Below are positions 8,601 through 16,243 of a stretch of DNA of 27,330 nucleotides, piece after piece; within the stretch, counting starts at the first letter, position 1, and each line of letters begins with the position of its first letter. The notes below the pieces were generated by a model that saw only the letters and a list, made by a program, of their open reading frames with translations, was not told where the DNA came from and ran no database searches. This DNA is from an uncultured Eubacterium sp. (GTDB lineage Bacteria > Bacillota > Clostridia > Lachnospirales > Lachnospiraceae), in NCBI GenBank assembly GCA_910579145.1, contig CAJTTQ010000015.1:16587-43916 (forward strand), written 5' to 3'. Both the position numbers and the translations under genes were made by a program.

Positions 8601-10207
8601 GGATCGGTGAAATCACAACCGGAAAAGACGGTAAGGCACAAACGGCGCCGGATCTTCCCCTTATGTCAGAAGGCTATAGGGAAGAAGAAGGCGTAAGCGG
8701 CGGTGCGGTAACCGCAGAGACAGGGAAAGGGATGAAATTAAATTCCGGAAGATATTACCTGAAGGAACTTTCCGTTTCTGACAGTTACTATTTGGATGAA
8801 ACAGAAATTCCGGTGCATGTAGCATATAAGGATGCCGGTACAAAAGTTATTGCAGCACAGAAGAAAATGAAAAACGTTGTGACAGAGGCAGAAGTGGACA
8901 AGCTGACCCTTGCCGGGAATGCCGAACTGGCCGGATGCGGAATGCAGATCACGGATGGGCAAGGGAACGAAATCCTTTCGTGGGTTTCCGGCGATAAAGA
9001 CAGCATCCAGATCAGTGACAGGCTGAAGGGACTCGGGTATGTAAATTTCAGGACAGAGATGGATGAAAAGGGAAATCTGGTCATAAGGGGGCTGTTCCAT
9101 GACAGGGAATATACGCTGACAGAGACAAAACCGGCAGATGGTTATGTGACCGCCGATCAGATCCATTTCCGGCTTGTAAAAAAACAGTATCTGATCTCGT
9201 CCGCCAGAGAGGAAAACGGGATGCAGGGAAAACAGGCGCAGAGGAAAGAAACATGGAGGCCATTGTTTTTTAAAGACGAATACCATCTGCCGGTGCCGGG
9301 AGGGACGCGTATCATGACAGGTGCAGCCAGCAGAGCAAACGGAGCAGGTTTTCCGCAGATCGAAACGCCGGCAGTGGAATCTTCAGGAGTGGAAACCCAG
9401 ACGGTTACCATTGCGGAAATAAAAAGCAGCCAGGATGGTTCATTTATTCCTTCAGACGGCCACGTAGTCCGGATGTATGATGATACGACAAAGATACTTC
9501 TTTCAAAAACTGCCATTACCGGCACACAGGAGATTGAAGGGTGCCAGCTGGTAATCACGAGAAAAACAGATGGCAGTATGATTGAGGAATGGACGTCCGG
9601 AAAAGAGGCACATCTGATTGAAGGGAAATTAGTGGCGGGAGAGATGTACACGCTGACTGAAAAAAGACCGGCAGATGGCTATGCGACAGCGGACAGTATT
9701 GATTTTGTGATCCAGGACACAGGGAAAGTACAGAAAGTCTGGATGAAGGATGACACGACAAAGATCCGTTTCCGGAAGGAAGCTTCTGATACGAAAAAGC
9801 AGTTACCGGGAGCCAGGTATCATGTATATGACAGTTCCGGTAAGAAAGTGTATGCCTTTACGACAAAAGCCAAAAAAGCGGAGCTGATCGAAGGTGTGTT
9901 TAAGGCAGGCGAAACGTATACCTTTGTGGAAAAGGAAGCGCCAGAGAATTATGAAAAAGCAGCAGATGTAACGATTACGGTAAAAGATACCGGAAAGGTG
10001 CAGATGCTGAAGGCGGTTGATAAACGCAAGGCAGGAAAGATCGTGACAGACACCCCGGATGATTTTTCAGAAGGGGGAGATGGGATTTCCCCTAAGACCG
10101 GCTACATGATCCTGATGATGGCACTGGCATTTATCATGCTGACATCTGGTACTGCCGCATACTGCTTATGGAGGAGGAAAAAGGCACATGAGACGATTCT
10201 GGGTTAG
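5624..10207 (+). CDS. SpaA/Cna-B-type surface adhesin with thioester domain and SPKTG sorting signal
   Basis: This 1527-residue protein is a covalently wall-anchored adhesin or pilin-like stalk. A signal peptide (1-32, cleavage near AHA/AS) is followed by a TQXA-like thioester domain (about 35-215) in which Cys69 and Gln124 (in VIAQGLFWC) are the likely cross-link partners. About nine Cna-B/SpaA modules follow, beginning near 220, 435, 560, 675, 800, 950, 1090, 1286 and 1376. They have the usual G-A-x-F openings and E-K-x-A/P-x-x-Y endings, the family's self-formed isopeptide architecture. The C-terminus has SPKTG at 1489-1493, a membrane span (about 1496-1515) and RRKK. C. difficile SrtB is known to use (S/P)PxTG signals, and a class B sortase is encoded at 26341. 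Known function of such proteins is cell contact; a role in mating is inferred. The gene overlaps the next by 20 bases. Confidence 0.88.
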   Translation: MKRKWKRFMAGILAAVMVLTICPQLRPGTAHAASVGYDRVYVNGSYTIGSKTKSGCWFKWDLNNKDGFCMTLGGRCSRGATYEAEGGQATYTNNSTGDNLLMGKIIYWYDTKKGGSKSAWVIAQGLFWCIREGKTSKADLTGIIHDIKSNNGYFQNKSAEQIYSEIFDTADAFTATAQLWKKTGASRGWQVLMTVESEEKPIIPTIKIHPYQASLKFRQKVMVKKVDEDGNALAGVSFTLSVGNDDLSSFIVTDRNGTSQEISVDDGGYEIDAVTNASGEILFTLIYESTSSKYHYITWEDDDGTVHQGSAGLDAETLAKVKSKFDEREYTYPADMTSGAASGLAFTEMEQKLKKIDSTYILTETSTGNGNLIAGTEYAAGKSFTVGSDRNVYYLKGDVGFAGGWEDDLGYLKDDQGNPLDMTYQVGTVTNQYKKVTVDVQKRADNTEGGEAYGDAELSGAVYMLYSDAACTQPAIVYSSENGTYTKTCTGYTTDGEGKFSTDFIRCGTTYYLKEVSPPEGFLLSEEVTPVEADGSAYSVEWSYDAVSKKVKDHEIFNAISVIKYCADPEESNVGDGAGHLLVGEKGATFQVWLESAGSYEAANDTYERDTIVCDEEGVATTKQLAYGTYVVHQTKCGEGRDTALVHDFKVEVKEDSSQRPNGYKRVAEDPDFTSYVRVTKVDKQTGKSVLKAGTVYQIYKVNKDGTESLVSQSYSDGSGMKIISEYMTDESGQIMTVKPLKSGTYRVYERDSAPGLRIETKYIEIEINSKNDNYKIYTDEMGNTYQVTEGTYINTETKGKLSIAKTGEVLTGYDKKEKKFVYEDRTLSGAVFGIYADGDILTQDAQGTKWFDDKELVATITSGTGAEFTKDIENITGYETAENGKVTVTLPLGKYVVREISTPYGYVLPKQSEWNVNFTWNNSWDEYVFNSTKVTDKEGTLNVWNERAKAEIGITKTDKDNKAPVSGAVFGVYTPDDIYNADGRRIVKAGTRIGEITTGKDGKAQTAPDLPLMSEGYREEEGVSGGAVTAETGKGMKLNSGRYYLKELSVSDSYYLDETEIPVHVAYKDAGTKVIAAQKKMKNVVTEAEVDKLTLAGNAELAGCGMQITDGQGNEILSWVSGDKDSIQISDRLKGLGYVNFRTEMDEKGNLVIRGLFHDREYTLTETKPADGYVTADQIHFRLVKKQYLISSAREENGMQGKQAQRKETWRPLFFKDEYHLPVPGGTRIMTGAASRANGAGFPQIETPAVESSGVETQTVTIAEIKSSQDGSFIPSDGHVVRMYDDTTKILLSKTAITGTQEIEGCQLVITRKTDGSMIEEWTSGKEAHLIEGKLVAGEMYTLTEKRPADGYATADSIDFVIQDTGKVQKVWMKDDTTKIRFRKEASDTKKQLPGARYHVYDSSGKKVYAFTTKAKKAELIEGVFKAGETYTFVEKEAPENYEKAADVTITVKDTGKVQMLKAVDKRKAGKIVTDTPDDFSEGGDGISPKTGYMILMMALAFIMLTSGTAAYCLWRRKKAHETILG
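9479..10018 (+). repeat. two tandem 90-residue Cna-B modules in the adhesin
   Basis: Residues 1286-1375 and 1376-1465 both begin DDTTKI and contain LIEG, AGE-YT, an E-K-x-(R/A)-P segment and DTGKVQ at equivalent positions, exactly 270 bases apart. A related ending (TETKPADGYVTAD near residue 1170) recurs in the seventh module as TEKRPADGYATAD in the eighth. This indicates duplication of the stalk modules. Confidence 0.75.
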
Positions 10208-11246
10208 TATTCTGACTGTCGTAATGGCAGTGTTCCTTTCCTTCCTAACGCCGAGGAAAGCTTATGCTTCCCCGGAAGGCGGAATGATGAAAAAGGAAGT
10301 GGAGTACCAGGGAAAGGACAAAGAGCAGAAAGCGGACGCATATTTTCAAAAAAGGATTGTGGAAGACGGCAGTACATGGGATCTTCAAGGGATTCATTAC
10401 GAGATTGCCGGGGAAGCTCCCGTCATGGTGTCGGAACCTGTCACAGAGACGGTCAAGAGTGGTGTGATAAATGACGGGGAAACGTATCTGCCGGAAGAGA
10501 CAGTCTCGAAAGACGGCATTACCTATCAACTTTCTGAAACTACGGAGAATGAGGTGGTCACAAAGAAAGGCTATATTCAGAAAGTGACCGGCTATTCGGA
10601 ATATGACAGTCTGGGAAAGGCGCAGTCTGCCCCGGATACAAAAATGATAACGGCGACAGACCGTCGTACTGGAGAAGACATTTCCATGAGATGCCGTTAC
10701 GACGGTATTACCAGACGGGCGGATACATGGGAGGATACCTATATTGATATTACTTTTATATCCTATGATGCAGATATTTTCCGCTGGAATCAGGTCACTG
10801 TCCCCAAAAACAAGAAGGATCCGCTGAAGGGATACGAAAAAGAACTGCTGGAAAGCGTTGGTGGAAACGAAAAGAATTACCGGATCCGGAATGTTTACTG
10901 GAATGGTAACACATATAAAAACGCAGAAGGAGTTCTATGCCGGAATGCAAGGGCGGAGGTAAGAAAAAGGACAAAACATTACCGGGTGAACTACAGTGGG
11001 GAAAGAGTGGTGGAAGACGTAAAGGGAACGGTTTATACTTCGGTATACACTGGTTTAAAGGAAACAGACAGTGGAGAGCGGATCTATACAATCCGTGCTG
11101 TGGCATCGTATGAAAAGCAGAGGGGCATTCCTGTCATGGGAATTACGCTGGGAGTTCTTTTGTTTTTACTGTTTGTTGTTGGGTTCATATTCATCCTGAA
11201 AAAGAAACATAAAAAGCCGGAAAATGAAAGGGCAGGCAGGAAGTAA
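10188..11246 (+). CDS. membrane-anchored surface protein of unknown function
   Basis: I do not recognise this 352-residue protein. It has a signal peptide (1-27, ending KAYA/SP), a large extracellular part (about 28-312) with repeated beta-type patterns (PVTETVKSG, ETVSKDGITYQLS, GYIQKVTGY), and a C-terminal membrane span (about 315-337) followed by a basic KKKHKK tail. There is no LPxTG-like motif, so it is held by the span rather than by sortase. The ATG lies inside the end of the adhesin gene (20-base overlap), with GGAGGAGG upstream, so the two are translationally coupled and probably work together, for example as an assembly or anchoring partner. This last point is inference from context. 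Confidence 0.7.
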   Translation: MRRFWVSILTVVMAVFLSFLTPRKAYASPEGGMMKKEVEYQGKDKEQKADAYFQKRIVEDGSTWDLQGIHYEIAGEAPVMVSEPVTETVKSGVINDGETYLPEETVSKDGITYQLSETTENEVVTKKGYIQKVTGYSEYDSLGKAQSAPDTKMITATDRRTGEDISMRCRYDGITRRADTWEDTYIDITFISYDADIFRWNQVTVPKNKKDPLKGYEKELLESVGGNEKNYRIRNVYWNGNTYKNAEGVLCRNARAEVRKRTKHYRVNYSGERVVEDVKGTVYTSVYTGLKETDSGERIYTIRAVASYEKQRGIPVMGITLGVLLFLLFVVGFIFILKKKHKKPENERAGRK

Positions 11247-11304
11247 ATAAATATGTATCCATTGAACAAATAAAGCACCTTTTTACATCACGGAAATAAA
11301 AAAG

Positions 11305-11338
11305 GCATGGCAGCGAAAGCTGCCATGCGGAAAGGAGA
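11305..11338 (+). promoter_or_regulatory. perfect GAAA-tetraloop hairpin plus GGAAAGGA leader of the VirB2-like gene
   Basis: GCATGGCAGC (11305-11314) and GCTGCCATGC (11319-11328) form a perfect ten-pair stem closed by a GAAA (GNRA) tetraloop. GGAAAGGA (11329-11336) follows at once and is the ribosome binding site for ATG 11348. Downstream there is no T-tract, so on the + strand it is not a terminator; on the - strand it is followed by seven T and could stop antisense transcription. It may protect the mRNA 5' end or bind a regulator. The rest of the 101-base gap (11247-11304) is AT-rich with only weak promoter-like hexamers. Confidence 0.8.
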
Positions 11339-11347
11339 AAAGAAGTT

Positions 11348-11575
11348 ATGGATAAATTTGCTGAAAATATAAGGACGCTTATTGAGGCAGTTCAGCCATA
11401 TGCGTGGGTGATCATCATGGTAGGACTCATAACGATCGTGGTCATGTTTGCTGTCCCGTCAGAGAAGGCGAGGGAAAAGGCGAAAGCGAGCGCCCCGTGG
11501 ATCATTATCGGGGTGCTGCTGATTGCCGGCGCAATCTATATCGGGAACTGGATTTTTACCAAGATCACATTTTAG
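11348..11575 (+). CDS. VirB2-like small double-membrane-span protein (putative conjugation pilin/channel subunit)
   Basis: The 75-residue product has two membrane spans (about 17-36 and 50-68) joined by a short basic loop (PSEKAREKAKASAP). Size, topology and position just before the coupling protein match VirB2/TrbC-type subunits of Gram-positive conjugation systems, which are the most abundant component. There is no evident signal cleavage site, and sequence similarity to classical VirB2 is too weak to see by eye, so the assignment rests on topology and context. The gene stands alone between two strong hairpins (11305-11328 and 11590-11629), suggesting separate control of its message level. 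Other possibilities are a holin-like or Maff2-type small mobile-element protein. Confidence 0.6.
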   Translation: MDKFAENIRTLIEAVQPYAWVIIMVGLITIVVMFAVPSEKAREKAKASAPWIIIGVLLIAGAIYIGNWIFTKITF

Positions 11576-11589
11576 ATCCGGGGATTCTT

Positions 11590-11629
11590 TTATCTGCCAG
11601 GGGGAAAGGTAGTGTATCCCCCCAGATAG
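11590..11629 (+). other. large hairpin between the VirB2-like and VirD4-like genes
   Basis: TATCTG (11591-11596) pairs with CAGATA (11623-11628), then after a three-base CCA bulge GGGGGA (11600-11605) pairs with TCCCCC (11617-11622), giving 12 pairs and an 11-base loop. No T-tract follows, so complete termination is unlikely. A 3'-end stabiliser or processing site for the upstream small gene is the likely role (inference). Confidence 0.7.
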
Positions 11630-11653
11630 AATAGAAAGGGACGAGGAGAACGT

Positions 11654-13843
11654 ATGAAAAGACAAAAAGAAGAAAGAGTCATGAAACTGGAACGCCTGTT
11701 AGGGACGTGGAAAGCGGTCATTGCCGTACTGGTTCTGATTGACGCCTTCCTTTTTATAGCTGTCAATTATGTCGTCAATCTGATCCTGTATCTTCCGAAG
11801 GTGGTGGAAGATCTGGATCATCCGTTACAATACCTGGGGTTAAGGAATCTGTTTCCGAGACTGGAAATGGTAACCAGATACAGACAGTGGTATTTTATCC
11901 TTCTGGTGGTGTACCTGACCGTATGTCTGATCATTGACATCCGCCAGGCATACCGGATGAGGATGTCATTCAGTGAAAAAGGTTTTAACCTGGGGCAGAA
12001 AGGTGTGGCAAGGTGGACGTCCAGTCAGGAAATTAAAGAGCAGGATCTCTCCTTTCCGGGGACAGGCGGGACGATCATTTCCAGGATCGGGGACAGACTT
12101 TACATTGATACGAGTCCGGTTAATAACCTGCTGATCGGTATTACGCGCTCCGGAAAAGGAGAAATGTTTGTATTTCCAAGTATTGACGTATATTCCAGGG
12201 CGGAGGAAAAAACATCCCTGGTAATCTGCGATCCGAAGCTGGAGTTGTATAAAAGTTCCAAGCAGACACTGGAACAGCGTGGGTATGAAGTTTATCTTCT
12301 GAATCTGGATGACCCGCTTCACTCGATGGGGTTTAATCCGCTGGAACAGATCTTAAACCTGTATCTGGAAAAGGATTATGCCAACGCGGAATTACTGGCA
12401 CAGGCATTCAGTTACTCGATCTTTAATCCGGATAAGCCGGCCAGTTCGGATACATTTTGGAACGATATGGCGTCGAGCCTGCTGACAGCGCTCATACTGG
12501 CACACCTGGAAGACTGTATCCAAATGGATGAAATCGAAAATGAGAAAAACCGGGAGAAGGATGGACACACGGAACCATTTGAACCATCTTATAAAAATGT
12601 AAAAAAAGTAACGATGTATTCGATCCTTAATACATTTACCGAACTGGCGCGGATAAAGGATCAGGATGATCCGGATATTAACCTTTTGGATGAATATTTT
12701 AATAAACGTCCGGCACTGAACCGGGCAAAGCTCAAGTATGCCGGAATAGAAATTGCCGGTTACCGCACGAAAGCATCGATTTTTGCCACGATGCTGTCAA
12801 AGCTGACGGTGTTTACCTATGAAAATGTAGCAAGAATGACAGCGGAGAGCAGCATCCGTTTAGAGGATATTGGTTTCGGCGAACGGCCAATAGCAGTATT
12901 TCTGGGAATCCCGGATTACGATAAATCCACCCATTTCTTAGCTTCTGTTTTTATCCGCCAGATGTATTTTGTCCTGGCAAAGAGGGCAACCCGGATCAAA
13001 TCCGGAAAATGCACGAGGAAGGTTAAGGTGATTGCGGATGAGTTCGGGAACATTCCGGCGATCGAGGGCATGGAACATATTATCACAGTCTGTTTGGGGA
13101 GAAATATTTCCTTTGACCTGGTGATCCAGTCCTATTCCCAGCTGAAGAAATTATATGGGGAAAATGATGAGACGATCATTGGAAACTGCGGGAACCAGAT
13201 TTACATACTGACCGATGATGAGAATACGGCAGAAGGTTTTTCAAAACTGCTGGGAAATGAAACGATCATCGATATGCAGCGTTCCGGGGAACGGATCTCC
13301 ACCCATAAGCATTTTATGGAGAATACACAGGAAAAACCGCTGCTGAACCCGAATGAGCTGATGGAACTTTATGAAGGAGAGTGTGTGGTAAAGCGTGTTA
13401 TGAAGCGGACGGACAAAAAGGGGAAAAAGATCCGGCCTACCCCAATCTTTAACAGTACAGCTTCCGGAAAGCGTTTCCGGTTCCGTTATGAATATCTGAC
13501 AGATACGTTTCCGGATCCGGATACGATAGATTTAAATGACATCAATTCCGAAGACAGGAGCCGGATCCGTTTGGAAGAACGGATATGGGATCCGAGGGAT
13601 TCTTTCACGCTGATCCGTGCGGAGGAAACCCGGAAAGAGGAAAAAGAAGTTCTGACGATTGCGGGACTTAGTAATAAAGACCAGATGTTAGATGCTTTAA
13701 GAAACGCGGCAGGAATAGAGCAGATCCCGGAGGATATGTCCATTGATGACCTCATCAATGTAATTACCAGGGCAGGGATAAAGCCGGCCGAAAAAGAATC
13801 CCTTCTCAGTTTACTCAGTATCGGCACCAGGACAATTTCCTGA
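11654..13843 (+). CDS. VirD4/TraG-family type IV coupling protein
   Basis: Coupling proteins are membrane-bound hexameric ATPases that hand the relaxase-DNA complex to the secretion channel. The 729-residue product has two N-terminal membrane spans (about 17-42 and 72-93), then the TraG/VirD4 ATPase core. Walker A is GITRSGKGE (162-170) and Walker B is VKVIADEF (457-464), both with intact key residues. The all-alpha insertion lies between them (around 230-330, with a charged stretch near 290-310). A long C-terminal tail (about 600-729), rich in acidic and arginine residues, may bind substrate. The ATG has GAGGAG just upstream. It lies between the VirB2-like and VirB6-like genes, as expected in a transfer operon. 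No relaxase partner is visible in the window. Confidence 0.93.
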   Translation: MKRQKEERVMKLERLLGTWKAVIAVLVLIDAFLFIAVNYVVNLILYLPKVVEDLDHPLQYLGLRNLFPRLEMVTRYRQWYFILLVVYLTVCLIIDIRQAYRMRMSFSEKGFNLGQKGVARWTSSQEIKEQDLSFPGTGGTIISRIGDRLYIDTSPVNNLLIGITRSGKGEMFVFPSIDVYSRAEEKTSLVICDPKLELYKSSKQTLEQRGYEVYLLNLDDPLHSMGFNPLEQILNLYLEKDYANAELLAQAFSYSIFNPDKPASSDTFWNDMASSLLTALILAHLEDCIQMDEIENEKNREKDGHTEPFEPSYKNVKKVTMYSILNTFTELARIKDQDDPDINLLDEYFNKRPALNRAKLKYAGIEIAGYRTKASIFATMLSKLTVFTYENVARMTAESSIRLEDIGFGERPIAVFLGIPDYDKSTHFLASVFIRQMYFVLAKRATRIKSGKCTRKVKVIADEFGNIPAIEGMEHIITVCLGRNISFDLVIQSYSQLKKLYGENDETIIGNCGNQIYILTDDENTAEGFSKLLGNETIIDMQRSGERISTHKHFMENTQEKPLLNPNELMELYEGECVVKRVMKRTDKKGKKIRPTPIFNSTASGKRFRFRYEYLTDTFPDPDTIDLNDINSEDRSRIRLEERIWDPRDSFTLIRAEETRKEEKEVLTIAGLSNKDQMLDALRNAAGIEQIPEDMSIDDLINVITRAGIKPAEKESLLSLLSIGTRTIS

Positions 13844-13873
13844 CAGGAATAACACTTTTTCTACTGTCGGGTT

Positions 13874-13903
13874 TGTGGCAAGATCCACGGAAAGGATAAA
13901 AGA
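13874..13903 (+). promoter_or_regulatory. hairpin plus GGAAAGGA leader of the VirB6-like gene (duplicate of the adhesin leader)
   Basis: GTGG (13875-13878) pairs with CCAC (13885-13888), followed directly by GGAAAGGA (13889-13896) and ATG 13904. Positions 13874-13920 match 5594-5640 at 40 of 47 bases, and the last 36 bases at 33 of 36, running through the start codon and first codons. The 60-base gap upstream otherwise shows nothing clear. Confidence 0.6.
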
Positions 13904-15940
13904 ATGAAACGAAACTGGAATTTACGGGGAATCCCCCTTATATGTGCGGTGGCCGTAGTGGTTGGGTTCGTCCTTTGTCATGTAGATGTGCTGGCGCTGT
14001 CGGATGATAAGGTGACAGATATTCTCGTGAAAAATAAGGATTTATTTACAAATAATTCAATAGCAGGTTCTGTGTTGCGGACAATTGGATGGGGATTATT
14101 GTTTTTACTTGCCTTATTAGGTTCGGCCTGCGCGGATTTATATGATACCTGTTTTGGATTCGTAGATTTTACTACATATGAAAAAGTTACGGTTTTTATA
14201 AATGATTTCAAACCGGTTTTTATCGTCCTGATTTGTGCTTCGCTTGTTTTTCTGGGGATCCTGCTCATTTTTTGGCAGGAAAAGAAGCCGAAGTTTGTAA
14301 TGAACCTGGTAATTGCAGTACTGGTCGTGTCATCATCCAGTTTTATCATAAATGCCATGAATGGGTTTCTGGTATCGGATGTGCGCAGAGAGATCATGGG
14401 GACTGATAAATCAAGTGGCATGGTTTATGAGACGATCGGGAGCAATATTCACGATCTGCTGTATTTGGATGCGAAAGTCGGCCTGGAGAATTTGGACGGG
14501 ATGACAGACGGGATTAGTAATTCAGATATTACATATGATTCTTTTCCGGAAGAACAGTTCATGACCCTTAATATCAATGAAACAATAGAACCGGATGATG
14601 TCAGGGAAGAAGCACGGGACATTGTGGAAAAGGAAGTGGGAACGAAATACGAGGACTTAAAAACGGTATATAATGTCACGGCAGTTTATGACGGGGTGGC
14701 ATGGACGGATCTTCTGAATGAGTATTATTACAGATATACTGTGGACTGGTTTGTGGTTTATTTGGAATTATTATCGCTTATTATCGTTTATCTGTTTATG
14801 TCTTACAAAGTGATCCGTCTTTTGTTTGAGATCGTGGTACACCGCCTGCTTGCCTATCTGTATTCAGCAAACCTGTCAAATAACCAAAAGATATTAAAAA
14901 TACTCGACAGTCTGAAGGATAGTTACATCGTCCTGATCATGACGACAGTATGTATCAAGCTTTATCTGCTGGCCTGTAAATTTATCTCTGGATGGCAGAT
15001 TTCCGGAATATCAAAGGGGATCATTCTTCTTTTTATTGCTTTCGTCGTGATCGATGGCCCGAACCTGATACAGAAGCTGACTGGCATCGATGCCGGACTT
15101 TCAGATGGCATGGGTAAACTGATGACGATGTTCTATGGAAGCCAGATGGCAGGAAGTGTCGCAAGGACTGGCGCCAATTTAGTCGGGGCAGGAGCGGGAG
15201 CAATCGGAAAAGGCGGCAGATTTGTGAAGGAACATGCGATGGGACGTGCCGCCGGTGGAAAAGCTGCTTTCGAAGAGGGGATAAAATCCGGGGATGACAG
15301 CATACCGGATGGGAACCGTAATGAGGAGAACCGGACAGGGGATAAATTTAACCAGACAAATAACAGCAATGACAGGAATATGGAAGCATCTATTCATGAA
15401 CAGGATCCGATGATGGGTGGAAGGGAAATGAAGATGGAACAGGAAAACAGTTCCGGCAGTGGGGAATGGAATCTTACCGGAGGACAGCCGGATGGAGGGA
15501 ACATCACTCCGGATGTAGAACATACGGGAGGGGATTCGCCACAGAATGATGGTTCGGAAAGGGGAGCAGCAGATTCCCGTCAAAGTTCCAGTACGATGAA
15601 ACAGGATCCGAACATGCAGAACCAGAACTACCGGATGGACGGCATTGGGAAAAAACTTCAGGGGAAAGCAGAAGCCCTGAACGGGATGCAGTCCGGCAGG
15701 GGAGAAAGTCCGGCAGAAGAGATGAAGCAGATGGAAAACGAACTGGGCGGAAAAGGCGGAGAGCTGTTTGCATCCGGTTATGGAGACCAGAAACCGCTGG
15801 ATGCCGGCGGAAGCATGTTGTCAGGAAACCCGGCCATGATGCCGGAGGGAGGCCAGGGTAAACTCCAACAGACAGCAGAAAACCGGATGGCGAGGGAGGC
15901 ATTAAGAAATGAATGGGAACAGGAGGATGGTAAAAAATGA
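13904..15940 (+). CDS. VirB6/TrbL-like polytopic conjugal transfer protein
   Basis: VirB6/TrbL proteins form part of the inner-membrane channel of type IV secretion systems. This 678-residue protein has a first hydrophobic segment (9-27, signal or span), spans near 58-78, 103-124 and 131-150, an extracellular loop (about 155-280) with many acidic residues, and further spans near 282-303, 345-366 and 368-390. The segment around 395-440 is glycine/alanine-rich. The rest (about 440-678) is hydrophilic low-complexity, rich in G, N, Q, M and D, a tail often seen in Gram-positive homologues (CD0411-like). It overlaps the next gene by four bases (ATGA). Its leader and first six codons are duplicated from, or to, the adhesin gene. 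The family assignment rests on topology and operon position. Confidence 0.8.
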   Translation: MKRNWNLRGIPLICAVAVVVGFVLCHVDVLALSDDKVTDILVKNKDLFTNNSIAGSVLRTIGWGLLFLLALLGSACADLYDTCFGFVDFTTYEKVTVFINDFKPVFIVLICASLVFLGILLIFWQEKKPKFVMNLVIAVLVVSSSSFIINAMNGFLVSDVRREIMGTDKSSGMVYETIGSNIHDLLYLDAKVGLENLDGMTDGISNSDITYDSFPEEQFMTLNINETIEPDDVREEARDIVEKEVGTKYEDLKTVYNVTAVYDGVAWTDLLNEYYYRYTVDWFVVYLELLSLIIVYLFMSYKVIRLLFEIVVHRLLAYLYSANLSNNQKILKILDSLKDSYIVLIMTTVCIKLYLLACKFISGWQISGISKGIILLFIAFVVIDGPNLIQKLTGIDAGLSDGMGKLMTMFYGSQMAGSVARTGANLVGAGAGAIGKGGRFVKEHAMGRAAGGKAAFEEGIKSGDDSIPDGNRNEENRTGDKFNQTNNSNDRNMEASIHEQDPMMGGREMKMEQENSSGSGEWNLTGGQPDGGNITPDVEHTGGDSPQNDGSERGAADSRQSSSTMKQDPNMQNQNYRMDGIGKKLQGKAEALNGMQSGRGESPAEEMKQMENELGGKGGELFASGYGDQKPLDAGGSMLSGNPAMMPEGGQGKLQQTAENRMAREALRNEWEQEDGKK

Positions 15941-16239
15941 GGTACATTGTTGCACAGGAAATAAAATCGGAAACCAAAGTGGGAAGGAGCATTTATTTAT
16001 TTGACCTGTTTTTTGTAATCATATACATTTGCATTTCAGTTGTTCTGGCATCTGCTGTCCATGAGAGCCTGACCATACTGTTTTATGTGTTTTCGTTCGG
16101 ATGTGCACTTTTTCTAACAGCAAAAAGCCATGCAAACCGGAAACGGCGTAACTTCGAGAGTATCATCCTGTTTCTGCGGAGGGACAGGGAAGTGTACCGG
16201 CCGGTCTTAACCAGTTTTGGAAATAAAGGGGAGGAATAA
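15937..16239 (+). CDS. VirB3/PrgI-like small membrane protein (DUF5592-like)
   Basis: The 100-residue product has two membrane spans (about 22-42 and 45-62) and a conserved-looking cytoplasmic tail: KSHANRKRRNFESIILFLRR, then DREVYRPV. This pattern is typical of the VirB3/PrgI-like proteins encoded just before VirB4 in Firmicute ICEs, which anchor the ATPase to the channel. The ATG overlaps the stop of the VirB6-like gene, indicating translational coupling. The next gene starts four bases after its stop. Confidence 0.8.
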   Translation: MRYIVAQEIKSETKVGRSIYLFDLFFVIIYICISVVLASAVHESLTILFYVFSFGCALFLTAKSHANRKRRNFESIILFLRRDREVYRPVLTSFGNKGEE

Positions 16240-16243
16240 GCGG

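Noticed and set aside
5609..13896. CsrA binding sites at the GGA words of the GGAAAGGA leaders
   Set aside because: The GGA words lie after the stems, not in hairpin loops as CsrA prefers, and no csrA gene is visible.
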